This document shows positions 8,257 to 16,647 of a stretch of DNA of 37,592 nucleotides, piece after piece. Source of the DNA: Rhodospirillales bacterium. Its GTDB lineage: Bacteria > Pseudomonadota > Alphaproteobacteria > UBA828. How positions within the stretch are numbered: the stretch's first letter is position 1; each line of letters begins with the position of its first letter. A model generated the notes under the pieces. That model did not search any database. It was not told where the DNA came from and saw only the letters and a program-made list of their open reading frames with translations. The translations under genes and the position numbers were made by a program. The stretch is taken from NCBI GenBank assembly GCA_028818565.1, contig JAPPNV010000172.1:1-37592 (forward strand), in the 5' to 3' direction.

Positions 8257-8372
8257 GAGCCGGGGGGTTCGACCGCGCCGCGGCCGGACACATATCGGAA
8301 TCAGGAACGGTGTGCGGCGGGTCCGGCATGGACCGCCTCAACACCTACACTCCGGAAACAGGAGGTGAGGAC

Positions 8373-8558
8373 ATGGATTTCACACCCATCACCCGAGCGG
8401 TCCGGAAGTGGCGGGAGCGCAGCCGTGCGCGGCAGGAGCTCCGCCACCTGACCGATCTCGAGCTTGCCGATATCGGGCTCAGCCGAGGCGACATCGACGC
8501 GGCTCTGCGCGGCGACATCGTGCGCTCGCGGCCGTCAGGCTTCTATGAGGCTCGGTAG
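8373..8558 (+). CDS. DUF1127 domain small protein
   Basis: A 61-residue basic protein. The C-terminal half reads LRHLTDLELADIGLSRGDID, the diagnostic DUF1127 (YjiS-like) motif, preceded by an Arg-rich amphipathic stretch (WRERSRARQEL). The start was set at ATG 8373 because GGAGGTGAGG at 8361-8370 is a near-ideal ribosome site three to nine bases before it; an upstream in-frame start at 8310 lacks one. Such proteins are abundant in alphaproteobacteria and several are implicated in RNA turnover or phosphate/stress physiology, but the function here is unknown. A GC-rich hairpin follows the stop. Confidence 0.85.
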   Translation: MDFTPITRAVRKWRERSRARQELRHLTDLELADIGLSRGDIDAALRGDIVRSRPSGFYEAR

Positions 8559-8566
8559 CGAGGGAA

Positions 8567-8593
8567 GCGGGGCCGGCCCAAGGCCGGCCTCGC
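8567..8593 (+). terminator. GC-rich hairpin after the DUF1127 gene
   Basis: GGCCGGCC (8571-8578) and GGCCGGCC (8582-8589) form an eight-pair stem with a CAA loop, extended outward by four more pairs including one G-T. It starts 8 bases after the stop codon. There is no T-run afterward, but the position and strength suggest a transcript end or 3' stabiliser. Confidence 0.5.
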
Positions 8594-8727
8594 CACCCCG
8601 CCTGATTCCAGGATGATCTGACCAAGTTCAGGGAAGCATGAGACGGATCCCCTGAAGCAGGGCTGAATGTCCTGAGCCGGGGCACGCCGTTGCCGGTGCG
8701 CCTGCGCTGTGGCAATGTCGCGCCCGC

Positions 8728-8799
8728 GCCGCCGTAGCTCAGGGGTAGAGCACTCCCTTGGTAAGGGAGGGGTCGGAAGTTCAATTCTTCCCGGCGGCA
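8728..8799 (+). tRNA. tRNA-Thr (anticodon GGT)
   Basis: A complete 72-base cloverleaf. Acceptor GCCGCCG (8728-8734) pairs with CGGCGGC (8792-8798); discriminator A is 8799. D stem GCTC/GAGC; anticodon stem CTCCC/GGGAG with loop TTGGTAA, giving anticodon GGT, which reads ACC and ACT; T stem GGAAG/CTTCC with loop TTCAATT. The variable loop is five bases. The CCA end is not encoded (CC is followed by GG), so it is added after transcription. It stands alone between the DUF1127 gene and hpf. Confidence 0.97.
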
Positions 8800-8838
8800 C
8801 CGGCGCCCCTGCACACGCACCAGGGTGGCCGGCCGCGC

Positions 8839-8868
8839 TTCCCGCCATGGGCTCACCTCGCCTATAAT
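8839..8868 (+). promoter_or_regulatory. Candidate promoter of hpf and the PTS cluster
   Basis: A perfect TATAAT at 8863-8868, striking in such GC-rich DNA, lies 30 bases before the hpf ATG. The upstream element is weak: TTCCCG at 8839-8844 with an 18-base spacer is the best -35 match. Predicted transcription start near 8875 gives a leader of about 24 bases. Confidence 0.55.
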
Positions 8869-8898
8869 CGACCTTGCAGCGAGACTGCGGGGGTTGTC

Positions 8899-9255
8899 AT
8901 GCAGATCGCCATCACGGGCCGACACGTCAGCGTCAACGAAAGCTTTCGGGACCAGGTTACGCGGCGCCTCGAGGCGTCAGCGGGGAAGTTCTTTTCCACC
9001 GCCATCGACGCGCAGGCGGTGTTCGCCAAGGTGGCGCAGATGATCGAGACCGACCTTATGATTCATGTCGGCCACGGCATCAGGTTCCAGAGCCACGCGT
9101 CGGCCGCCGACATGACGGCGAGCTTCAGCATCGCCGCCGAGCGGCTGGAGAAGCGCATGCGGCGGCACAAGCGCAAGCTTCGTGACCATCACAAGACCCC
9201 GCGCAGCGGCAGGGCCGCAGACGTAGGCGAGCCTTCGCCGCAGCCGGCCGACTGA
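8899..9255 (+). CDS. hpf: Ribosome hibernation promoting factor, short form
   Basis: A 118-residue S30AE-domain protein that binds the small subunit near the mRNA/tRNA channel and silences ribosomes in starvation. MQIAITGRHVSVNESFRDQVTRRL is the family start; the beta-alpha-beta-beta-beta-alpha domain runs to about residue 97, ending in a basic helix (RLEKRMRRHKRKLRDHH), and the last 20 residues look disordered. Alphaproteobacterial homologues usually carry an extra C-terminal dimerisation domain of about 60 residues; it is absent and only 81 bases separate the stop from ptsN. hpf-ptsN adjacency is conserved, but rpoN, often upstream, is replaced by a tRNA gene. Confidence 0.92.
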   Translation: MQIAITGRHVSVNESFRDQVTRRLEASAGKFFSTAIDAQAVFAKVAQMIETDLMIHVGHGIRFQSHASAADMTASFSIAAERLEKRMRRHKRKLRDHHKTPRSGRAADVGEPSPQPAD

Positions 9256-9336
9256 GCGGCGCTGCGGCCGCGTGCGGGCCGCTACCAACTTCGAGAAAGC
9301 GCTGCCTTCAACGGCGACCAACAGAGCGGTCGGGGA

Positions 9337-9801
9337 ATGGAGATCGCGGACCTCTTGTCATTGAGCGGCGTCGTGGACGGCATGAGGGCCGGCAGCAAGA
9401 AGCAGGCGCTTCAGGAGTTGTCCGCCATCGCCGCGACCCAGACGGCGCAGGAGGAACGCACCGTCCTCGATCTTCTGCTCGCGCGCGAGCGCCTGGGGTC
9501 CACCGGAGTCGGCGCAGGCATTGCAATCCCGCATGGCAGGCTCTCCAGCCTCACGCAGCTCTCCGCGGTGTTCGCCCGCCTGCGGGAGCCCATCGAGTTC
9601 GACGCGGTGGACGGGAAACCGGTAGACCTCATCTTCCTGCTACTCGCGCCGGATTCTGCCGGATCGGATCATCTGAAGGCGCTGGCGCTGGTCTCGCGCC
9701 TGCTGCGGGACCACCGCGTGTGCGCTCGCCTGCGAGGCGCCGACAACGCGGAGGCGCTCTATGCCGTCCTCACCGGCGCGGCCGGCACGGCGCAGGCGTG
9801 A
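9337..9801 (+). CDS. ptsN: PTS IIA-like nitrogen regulatory protein (EIIA-Ntr)
   Basis: A 154-residue EIIA-Ntr protein. GVGAGIAIPHGRL gives phospho-acceptor His66. It accepts phosphate from HPr or NPr and signals by protein contact (for example with potassium transport or sensor kinases in other bacteria) instead of moving sugar. RNA polymerase sigma-54 linkage is lost locally, but hpf upstream is kept. The stop overlaps the GTG start of hprK (GTGA at 9798-9801). Confidence 0.95.
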   Translation: MEIADLLSLSGVVDGMRAGSKKQALQELSAIAATQTAQEERTVLDLLLARERLGSTGVGAGIAIPHGRLSSLTQLSAVFARLREPIEFDAVDGKPVDLIFLLLAPDSAGSDHLKALALVSRLLRDHRVCARLRGADNAEALYAVLTGAAGTAQA

Positions 9802-10280
9802 GCGCCGGGCCCCACGGTCGCCCCATGGTTCTGGTCCACGCGAGCTGCGTCGCCCTGGAGAACAAGGGCGTGCTCCTGCGCGGCGCTCCCGGCGCCGGCA
9901 AGTCCGACCTCGCGCTGCGCCTGATCGAGGGCGGGGGGATACTGGTCGCGGACGATCAGGTCGCGCTGACGAGCAGCGGCGAGATGTTGCTTGCGGCACC
10001 GCCCGCGCGCATCGCGGGGTTGCTCGAAGTGCGCGGGATCGGCGTCGTCTCGATGGAATTCGTGGCGCAGTGTCCGGTCCATCTCGTGGTCGATCTTGCC
10101 CGGCCCGACACGGTCGAGCGCATGCCGGAGGCTGCGACGGTCGAACTCTGCGACCATCGGATCGCACATGTGGCACTCGCCCCATTCGAGGCGTCGACGC
10201 CGGCGAAAGTCAGGCTCGCGCTGTCGCGCGCCGCTGTTGCCGGGCAGAAGGCGCAGGCAACCGGCACGGCTGGAAGATGA
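9798..10280 (+). CDS. hprK: HPr kinase/phosphorylase, C-terminal-domain-only type
   Basis: About 160 residues from GTG 9798. Walker A GAPGAGKS is at 29-36 and the HPrK signature appears as LEVRGIGVVSMEF. It phosphorylates a regulatory Ser on HPr with ATP or pyrophosphate and can reverse the reaction. It lacks the N-terminal domain of the Firmicutes enzyme, as is usual for alphaproteobacteria. GTG 9798 was chosen over ATG 9825 because it overlaps the ptsN stop; either keeps the catalytic core. The stop overlaps the rapZ ATG (ATGA at 10277-10280). HPr of the cluster retains the target Ser57. Confidence 0.93.
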   Translation: MSAGPHGRPMVLVHASCVALENKGVLLRGAPGAGKSDLALRLIEGGGILVADDQVALTSSGEMLLAAPPARIAGLLEVRGIGVVSMEFVAQCPVHLVVDLARPDTVERMPEAATVELCDHRIAHVALAPFEASTPAKVRLALSRAAVAGQKAQATGTAGR

Positions 10281-11188
10281 GCACCGACCCCTCCGCCGTC
10301 CGCCCCCTCGTATTGGTGACGGGCATGTCCGGCGCCGGCAAGTCGACGGCGCTCAAAATTCTGGAGGACCTCGGCTACGAGGCGATCGACAATCTGCCCC
10401 TCTCGCTGCTCTCGGAACTGGTCCAGGCGCGGGGCGAGAACGGACGGCCGGGCCGACTCGCGCTCGGCATCGATTCACGCACGAGGGGGTTCGATCCCGG
10501 CGACATCGAGCGCTATCTCGAACCGCTGCTCGGCAAAGACGGGACCGGCGAGATCGCCCTGCTCTTCCTCGATTGCGAGACCGGGGTGCTGCGCCGGCGC
10601 TTCAGCGAGACCCGCAGGCCGCACCCACTGGCCCACGACAAGCCGGTCGACGAGGGAATACGGCGAGAGCGCGCGCTGCTCGGCTGGGTCCGCGACCGGG
10701 CGGACCTCACCCTCGACACGAGCCGGCTTTCGGTGCGTGATCTGCGCAGCCTCATCGCCGCGCGCTTCGAGTCCGAAGCCCGGCGCGCGCCCGCGATCTT
10801 CGTGCTCTCCTTCGCGTACAGTCGCGGCGTGCCCTCGGAGGCCGACTTCGTGTTCGATGTCCGCTTCCTCGCCAATCCACACTACGTGCCGGCGCTGCGC
10901 CCGCTCACCGGCCGCGAGTCCGAGGTCGCGCGCTGCGTACGGGACGACCCGGCCTACGGCCCCTTCTTCGAACGCATGGTGGCGATGCTTACGCCTCTAC
11001 TGCCGGCCTTCGAGCGGGACGGGCGCTCTTACCTCACCGTCGCGCTGGGCTGTACGGGTGGGCGGCACCGCTCCGTCGCCGTGGCGGAGCATCTGGCCGA
11101 GGCGCTAGGCGGCGGGCGCTGGCAGGTCACAGTGCGCCATCGCGACCTCGACACCGGGACCGCGGCTGCAGCCCAAGCGAACGGATGA
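10277..11188 (+). CDS. rapZ: RapZ-type nucleotide-binding RNase adapter protein
   Basis: A 303-residue protein with Walker A GMSGAGKS (16-23), the DNLP motif near residue 39, and C-terminal GCTGGRHRSVAVAEHL, all diagnostic of the RapZ/YvcJ family. In enterobacteria RapZ delivers the GlmZ small RNA to RNase E and binds glucosamine-6-phosphate; in alphaproteobacteria the RNA target is not established. The gene overlaps hprK and ends four bases before the EIIA-Man start, so it is embedded in the PTS operon. Confidence 0.95.
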   Translation: MSTDPSAVRPLVLVTGMSGAGKSTALKILEDLGYEAIDNLPLSLLSELVQARGENGRPGRLALGIDSRTRGFDPGDIERYLEPLLGKDGTGEIALLFLDCETGVLRRRFSETRRPHPLAHDKPVDEGIRRERALLGWVRDRADLTLDTSRLSVRDLRSLIAARFESEARRAPAIFVLSFAYSRGVPSEADFVFDVRFLANPHYVPALRPLTGRESEVARCVRDDPAYGPFFERMVAMLTPLLPAFERDGRSYLTVALGCTGGRHRSVAVAEHLAEALGGGRWQVTVRHRDLDTGTAAAAQANG

Positions 11189-11192
11189 TCCG

Positions 11193-11600
11193 ATGATCGG
11201 ACTGGTTCTCGTCACCCACGGGCGGCTCGCCGAGGAGTTCATCGCGGCAACCGAGCACGTCGTCGGGCCGCAGACCCGCACGCGCGCCATCTGCATCGGC
11301 CCCGACGACGACATGGAGCAGCGCCGCCTGGACATCCTCGACGCCATCGGTGCGACCGACGAAGGCGACGGGGTGATCGTGCTCACCGACATGTTCGGCG
11401 GGACGCCCTCGAACCTCGCCATCTCGGTCATGGAAAACGCCAACGTGGAAGTCATCGCCGGCGTGAACCTGCCTATGCTGATCAAGCTGGCGAGCGTGCG
11501 CGCGTCCAGCGATCTTCGGGGCGCGGTGGCCGCTGCGCAGGAGGCCGGGCGCACCTATATCCATGTCGCGGGCCGGCTGCTCGAGGGTGATGAGGCATGA
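11193..11600 (+). CDS. manX: PTS EIIA component, mannose family
   Basis: A 135-residue stand-alone EIIA of the mannose/fructose/sorbose class. MIGLVLVTHGRLAEEF carries phospho-acceptor His9, and VLTDMFGGTPSNLA is the second conserved motif. No EIIB, EIIC or EIID partner is present nearby, which argues for a regulatory role. The stop overlaps the HPr start (ATGA at 11597-11600). The gene order hprK-(rapZ)-EIIA-HPr is a known alphaproteobacterial arrangement. Confidence 0.94.
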   Translation: MIGLVLVTHGRLAEEFIAATEHVVGPQTRTRAICIGPDDDMEQRRLDILDAIGATDEGDGVIVLTDMFGGTPSNLAISVMENANVEVIAGVNLPMLIKLASVRASSDLRGAVAAAQEAGRTYIHVAGRLLEGDEA

Positions 11601-11896
11601 ACGAGGTGGCGACCGAGCCCGGCGAGGGGAGCCGCCGCCGCACGTGCCTGATCGCCAACCGACGCGGGCTACACGCGCGGGCCGCCGCCAACTTCGTCAA
11701 GACCGCCTCGCAGTTCGAGGCCGACGTCGTGGTCTCCTGCAACGGCACACGGGTCTCGGGCCATTCGATTCTGGGGCTGATGATGCTGGCGGCGGGGCCG
11801 GGTACCGAGATCGAGATCGAGACCGCGGGCAGAGACGCGGCTGCGGCGCTGGCGGCGCTCGCGCAGCTCGTGGATGGCGGCTTCGATGAAGACTGA
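11597..11896 (+). CDS. ptsH: Phosphocarrier protein HPr
   Basis: A 99-residue HPr, slightly long because of an N-terminal extension of about 11 residues. GLHARAA has phospho-His26, and SGHSILGLMMLAAGPG has Ser57, 31 residues later, the same spacing as His15/Ser46 in the Firmicutes protein; it is therefore a plausible substrate of the neighbouring HPr kinase. It receives phosphate from EI and gives it to the EIIA proteins. The 3' end overlaps the proposed ptsI start. Confidence 0.96.
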   Translation: MNEVATEPGEGSRRRTCLIANRRGLHARAAANFVKTASQFEADVVVSCNGTRVSGHSILGLMMLAAGPGTEIEIETAGRDAAAALAALAQLVDGGFDED

Positions 11897-13688
11897 GGGC
11901 AGCGCCGCCGCCGCGCGCCCGCAGGCCGTTGAGCTCGCGGAGCGGCCTGAGCGGCAACTCACCGGGCTCGGCGTCTCCGCCGGAATCGCGGTGGGGCCTG
12001 CGCATGTGGTCGAGCGCGGCCTCATCGACGTGCCGGAGTACCGCATCGAGGCCGACGCGATCGAGACCGAGATCGCGCGCTTTAACGACGCCGTCGCTCT
12101 TTCAGCATCGCAGATCCGCAATCTCCAGGCCCAGGCCGAGACGCTTCCCGAGGAGGTGGCCGGCCAGCTTCGCCACCTGCTCGATGCGCACCTCCTGATG
12201 CTGACGGGCTCGAGGCTCGTGCGCGGCGTCGAGGCCCGCATCCGCGACGCGCGTATCAACGCCGAGGCGGCGGTCCAGGTTCAGCTCTCGGAGATCGCGC
12301 AGGCCTTCGCATTGATGGAGGATCCCTACCTCGCCGGCAAGATCGTCGACGTGCGCGAGGCGAGCGCGCGCCTCGTGCGCAATCTGACCCGTGCGGGCTA
12401 TCAGGCTTTTTCCGGCCTGCCCCCCGGCACCATCGTCATCGCCGAGGAGATCACGCCCGCCGACACTGCACTGATGGACCCCGCGCGCATCGGCGGCTTC
12501 GCCGCAGCGCAAGGCGGGGCCGAGGGGCATACCGCGATCATGGCGCGCTCGCTGGGGTTGCCGGCGGTGCTCGGGGTGGCGGACCTCGTCGGCGCCGTGC
12601 GCTCGGGCGACGTCGTGGCGGTGGACGGCGTGCGCGGCGGGCTCGTGGTCAACCCCGGCGAGGCGACGATCGCGCGGCTCGAGCGCCGGCGCCGCGCGCT
12701 GGAGCGGCGCGAGCGCCAGCTCGCCCGGTTGCGCCAGGTCCCGGCCGTCTCATCGGACGGCGCGCGCGTGACCCTGCAATGCAACATCGAGCTGCCGAAC
12801 GAGCTGCCGCAGGCCAAGGAAGCCGGGGCCGAGGGCATCGGCCTCCTGCGCAGCGAGTTCCTCTACATGAACCGCGACGAGCCGCCGAGCGAAGACGAGC
12901 AGTACGTCGCGCTCAAGGAAATCGTCGCCGGCATGGAGGGGGCGCCGGTCACCGTGCGGACCCTCGATGTGGGTTCGGACAAGCTTGCCTATTCCCTGGG
13001 CGAGCACATCGCGCCGAGCGTCAATCCGGCACTCGGGCTCCGCGCCGTCCGCCTCTCTCTCAAGACGCCTGCGCTGCTGGAGGCGCAAATCGCGGCGATA
13101 CTGCGCGCCGGCGCCCACGGGCCCGTACGCATCCTGGTGCCGATGATCACCTCGGTGGACGAGATCAGGCACGTGCGGAAGGCCGTGGACAAGATGGTCC
13201 GCCGGCTGACTCGCGCCCGGATGCCGATCGCGGACGGGCCGCCGCTCGGCGTCATGATCGAGACGCCGGGCGCGGCGCTCGCGGCCGATGCGCTGGCCGA
13301 CGCCTGCGATTTCTTCTCGCTCGGCACCAACGACCTCACCATGTACACGCTCGCGATCGACCGCGGCGACGAGCAGGTGGCGCATCTGTACGATCCCCTC
13401 CATCCCGCAGTGCTCCGGCTCATCCGCTTCACCACCGACGCGGCCCGGCGTGTCGGCATCCCGGTCAATCTCTGCGGCGAGCTCGCGGGCAACCCGCGCT
13501 TTACCGCGATGTTGCTGGGGTTCGGCCTGCGTGACCTCTCCATGGCGCCACCGAACGTGCCGCGCGTGAAGCAACGCATCCTCGCGCTCGACGCCGCGGC
13601 GGCAACACGCCATGCGGAGGAGCTGCTGAGCCAATCCGAGGCCGGCCGCGTCGCGAAGCTGATCGACGCCTTCCCCGGCGACTCTTGA
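11886..13688 (+). CDS. ptsI: Phosphoenolpyruvate-protein phosphotransferase (Enzyme I), no GAF domain
   Basis: About 600 residues, the length of sugar-type EI. The EI N-domain begins directly (LTGLGVSAGIAVGPAHVV), without the GAF sensory domain of PtsP. The phospho-His is His215 in GGAEGHTAIMARSLGLPAVLG; the PEP-binding barrel shows GIGLLRSEFLYMNR, IETPGAALAAD, FSLGTNDLTMYTLA and the catalytic Cys in NLCGELAGN. ATG 11886 is preferred over 11874 because it leaves an 11-base overlap with ptsH. It starts the phosphorelay to HPr and both EIIA proteins. A GAF-containing PtsP could still exist elsewhere. Confidence 0.95.
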   Translation: MKTEGSAAAARPQAVELAERPERQLTGLGVSAGIAVGPAHVVERGLIDVPEYRIEADAIETEIARFNDAVALSASQIRNLQAQAETLPEEVAGQLRHLLDAHLLMLTGSRLVRGVEARIRDARINAEAAVQVQLSEIAQAFALMEDPYLAGKIVDVREASARLVRNLTRAGYQAFSGLPPGTIVIAEEITPADTALMDPARIGGFAAAQGGAEGHTAIMARSLGLPAVLGVADLVGAVRSGDVVAVDGVRGGLVVNPGEATIARLERRRRALERRERQLARLRQVPAVSSDGARVTLQCNIELPNELPQAKEAGAEGIGLLRSEFLYMNRDEPPSEDEQYVALKEIVAGMEGAPVTVRTLDVGSDKLAYSLGEHIAPSVNPALGLRAVRLSLKTPALLEAQIAAILRAGAHGPVRILVPMITSVDEIRHVRKAVDKMVRRLTRARMPIADGPPLGVMIETPGAALAADALADACDFFSLGTNDLTMYTLAIDRGDEQVAHLYDPLHPAVLRLIRFTTDAARRVGIPVNLCGELAGNPRFTAMLLGFGLRDLSMAPPNVPRVKQRILALDAAAATRHAEELLSQSEAGRVAKLIDAFPGDS

Positions 13689-13728
13689 GGCCGCGGCCGT
13701 CGGAGGGAGGCAAGCAAGCCTGCGCCTG

Positions 13729-13756
13729 TTGTGAGGCCCCTGCGGCGGTGCTAAAA
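13729..13756 (+). promoter_or_regulatory. Weak candidate promoter of ahcY
   Basis: TTGTGA (13729-13734) and CTAAAA (13751-13756) are separated by 16 bases, 50 bases before the ahcY ATG. Both boxes are imperfect. The 118-base gap is the only one in the PTS-ahcY run large enough for an internal promoter. Confidence 0.3.
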
Positions 13757-13806
13757 GCCGCGCCGGCAGTGGCACGGATGCCGCTCAGGCGAGCAAGGAA
13801 CCAGGA

Positions 13807-15102
<1,296 letters not shown>

Positions 15103-15160
15103 CGATAGGGCGCCGAGCGCCACGGCTGGAGAAAGCGCGACGCCGCGCGAACCCCTCACC

Positions 15161-15634
15161 GTGCGCGCGGATGCTCTCGAGGAGACCGAGCGGCTCGCGC
15201 AGTGCCTCGCCCCGCATGCGGTCCTCGGCGATGTAATCGGGCTCTGCGGGGCGCTCGGCAGCGGCAAGACCGCCTTCGCGCGGGCCTTCATCCGCGCGCG
15301 GCTCGGCCGGCCGGCGGAGGAGGTGCCGAGCCCCACTTTCACCCTGGTGCAGCTCTACGAGCACGCGGCGGGCGCAATCTGGCACTTCGATCTCTACCGC
15401 CTGAGCGTGCCGGAGCACGCCTACGAGCTCGGTATCGAGGACGCGTTCTCAGGCGCGATCTCGCTGATCGAATGGCCGGAGAAGATCGGCGACATGATGC
15501 CCGCCGACTGGCTGAAAGTGCAGCTCGCGCCGGGTAGGAACGAGGAGGCCCGGCTCATCACGATCACCCCTCATGGCGCGCGGAGCGGAGCGCTGGCCAG
15601 GGCGCTGGTCCGAGACCTGGAGGCCAACGGGTGA
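15161..15634 (+). CDS. tsaE: tRNA threonylcarbamoyladenosine biosynthesis ATPase TsaE
   Basis: A 157-residue P-loop ATPase that works with TsaB/TsaD to make t6A37 in ANN-decoding tRNAs. Walker A GALGSGKT is at 30-37, followed by PSPTFTLVQLY, HFDLYRL (Asp77) and IEWPEKIG, all family motifs. Start is GTG 15161, which reproduces the usual family N-terminus; the frame is open upstream to ahcY but has no better start. The stop overlaps amgK by four bases (GTGA). Confidence 0.94.
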   Translation: MRADALEETERLAQCLAPHAVLGDVIGLCGALGSGKTAFARAFIRARLGRPAEEVPSPTFTLVQLYEHAAGAIWHFDLYRLSVPEHAYELGIEDAFSGAISLIEWPEKIGDMMPADWLKVQLAPGRNEEARLITITPHGARSGALARALVRDLEANG

Positions 15635-16647
15635 GGGATCGCGAACGCGAGCGAGCACGGCAACGCCGGGCCTTCGCGGCACGGGCAGGGTGGGGCGATG
15701 CGACCCACCGGCCGCTCGCCGGCGACGCCTCGGAACGGCGTTACGAGCGGCTCACTCGGGTCGAATCCACGGCCGTGCTCATGGACGACCCGCCGCCGGG
15801 GCATTCCGTCGGTGCGTTCGTGCGGGTCGCGCGCCTGCTGCGCAGTATGGGCTACAGCGCCCCCGAAATCCTCGCCGCGGATGAGGCCCTGGGTTTCGCA
15901 CTGCTGGAAGATTTGGGCGACGACAGCTTTTCTGCCCTGCTCGCCGGGCCGGATGCCTCCTCCCTGGAACGCACGCTCTACGAGGCGGCCACCGACTTTC
16001 TGGTTGATCTCCACCGCAGGCCGGTGCCATCCGACCTTCCCAGCTACGACCCGGCGTGGCTGTTGAGCGACGCCACGCTCTTTCTGGAAACCGCGATCGG
16101 CGATCCGGCGAAGCCCGCGATAGCGGTGGAGTTCGAGGCGGCGTGGCGTGAGCCATTGGAACAGGCGACGCAAGGGCCGGCCGTGCTCTGCCTCCGCGAT
16201 TTCCATGCGGGCAACCTGATGTGGCTGGCGGATCGGAGCGATAAGGGCTGTGGCACGCGGGGACTCGCCCGGATCGGGCTGCTGGATTTTCAGGATGCGC
16301 GCTCGGGCCCGGCGGCATACGACCTGGTCTCGCTGTTGCAGGACGCACGGCGCGATCTCGCTACCGGCCTGGAGCAGGCGATGGTTGAGCGCTACCTCAA
16401 TGCGGCGTCTGGCCCTGATGAAGATGTGTTCCGCGCGGCCTACGCCATTCTCGGCGCGCAGCGCGCGGTGCGGATCGTCGGCGTCTTCCACCGACTGGCG
16501 AAGCGGGACGGCAAGCCCGCCTACCTCGCCCATCTGCCGCGCGTGTGGCGGCACCTAGACGCCAATCTCGTCCATCCCGCGCTCGCCCCGGTCAGGGCCT
16601 GGTTTGATCGTTGGGTCCCGGAGCGCACGGAAAGCTCCGCGCCGTGA
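15631..16647 (+). CDS. amgK: Sugar kinase of the aminoglycoside phosphotransferase fold, AmgK-like
   Basis: A 338-residue protein-kinase-like phosphotransferase. CLRDFHAGNLMW gives catalytic Asp190 and Asn195, and LLDFQDA gives metal-binding Asp219. The next gene is a MurU-like nucleotidyltransferase, and the tsaE-kinase-nucleotidyltransferase order matches the AmgK/MurU cell-wall recycling pair, in which AmgK phosphorylates MurNAc (and GlcNAc) at the anomeric carbon. GTG start overlaps the tsaE stop. The start of the protein is very Arg-rich. Kinase function is firm; MurNAc specificity is inferred from context. Confidence 0.85.
   Translation: MRDRERERARQRRAFAARAGWGDATHRPLAGDASERRYERLTRVESTAVLMDDPPPGHSVGAFVRVARLLRSMGYSAPEILAADEALGFALLEDLGDDSFSALLAGPDASSLERTLYEAATDFLVDLHRRPVPSDLPSYDPAWLLSDATLFLETAIGDPAKPAIAVEFEAAWREPLEQATQGPAVLCLRDFHAGNLMWLADRSDKGCGTRGLARIGLLDFQDARSGPAAYDLVSLLQDARRDLATGLEQAMVERYLNAASGPDEDVFRAAYAILGAQRAVRIVGVFHRLAKRDGKPAYLAHLPRVWRHLDANLVHPALAPVRAWFDRWVPERTESSAP

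Noticed and set aside
8728-8799. tRNA-Thr as integration site of a mobile element
   Set aside because: No integrase, no repeated 3' tRNA fragment and no foreign-looking block follow; the next genes are core hpf and ptsN.
9255-9283. AGCGGC/GCCGCT hairpin after hpf as terminator
   Set aside because: The inner bases pair poorly, no T-run follows, and ptsN is expected to be cotranscribed.
13689-13806. Possible SAH or SAM riboswitch ahead of ahcY
   Set aside because: The gap contains short GC palindromes and a GCTAAAAGCC stretch, but I could not lay out the conserved core of the SAH, SAM-II or SAM/SAH classes. A covariance-model search would settle it.
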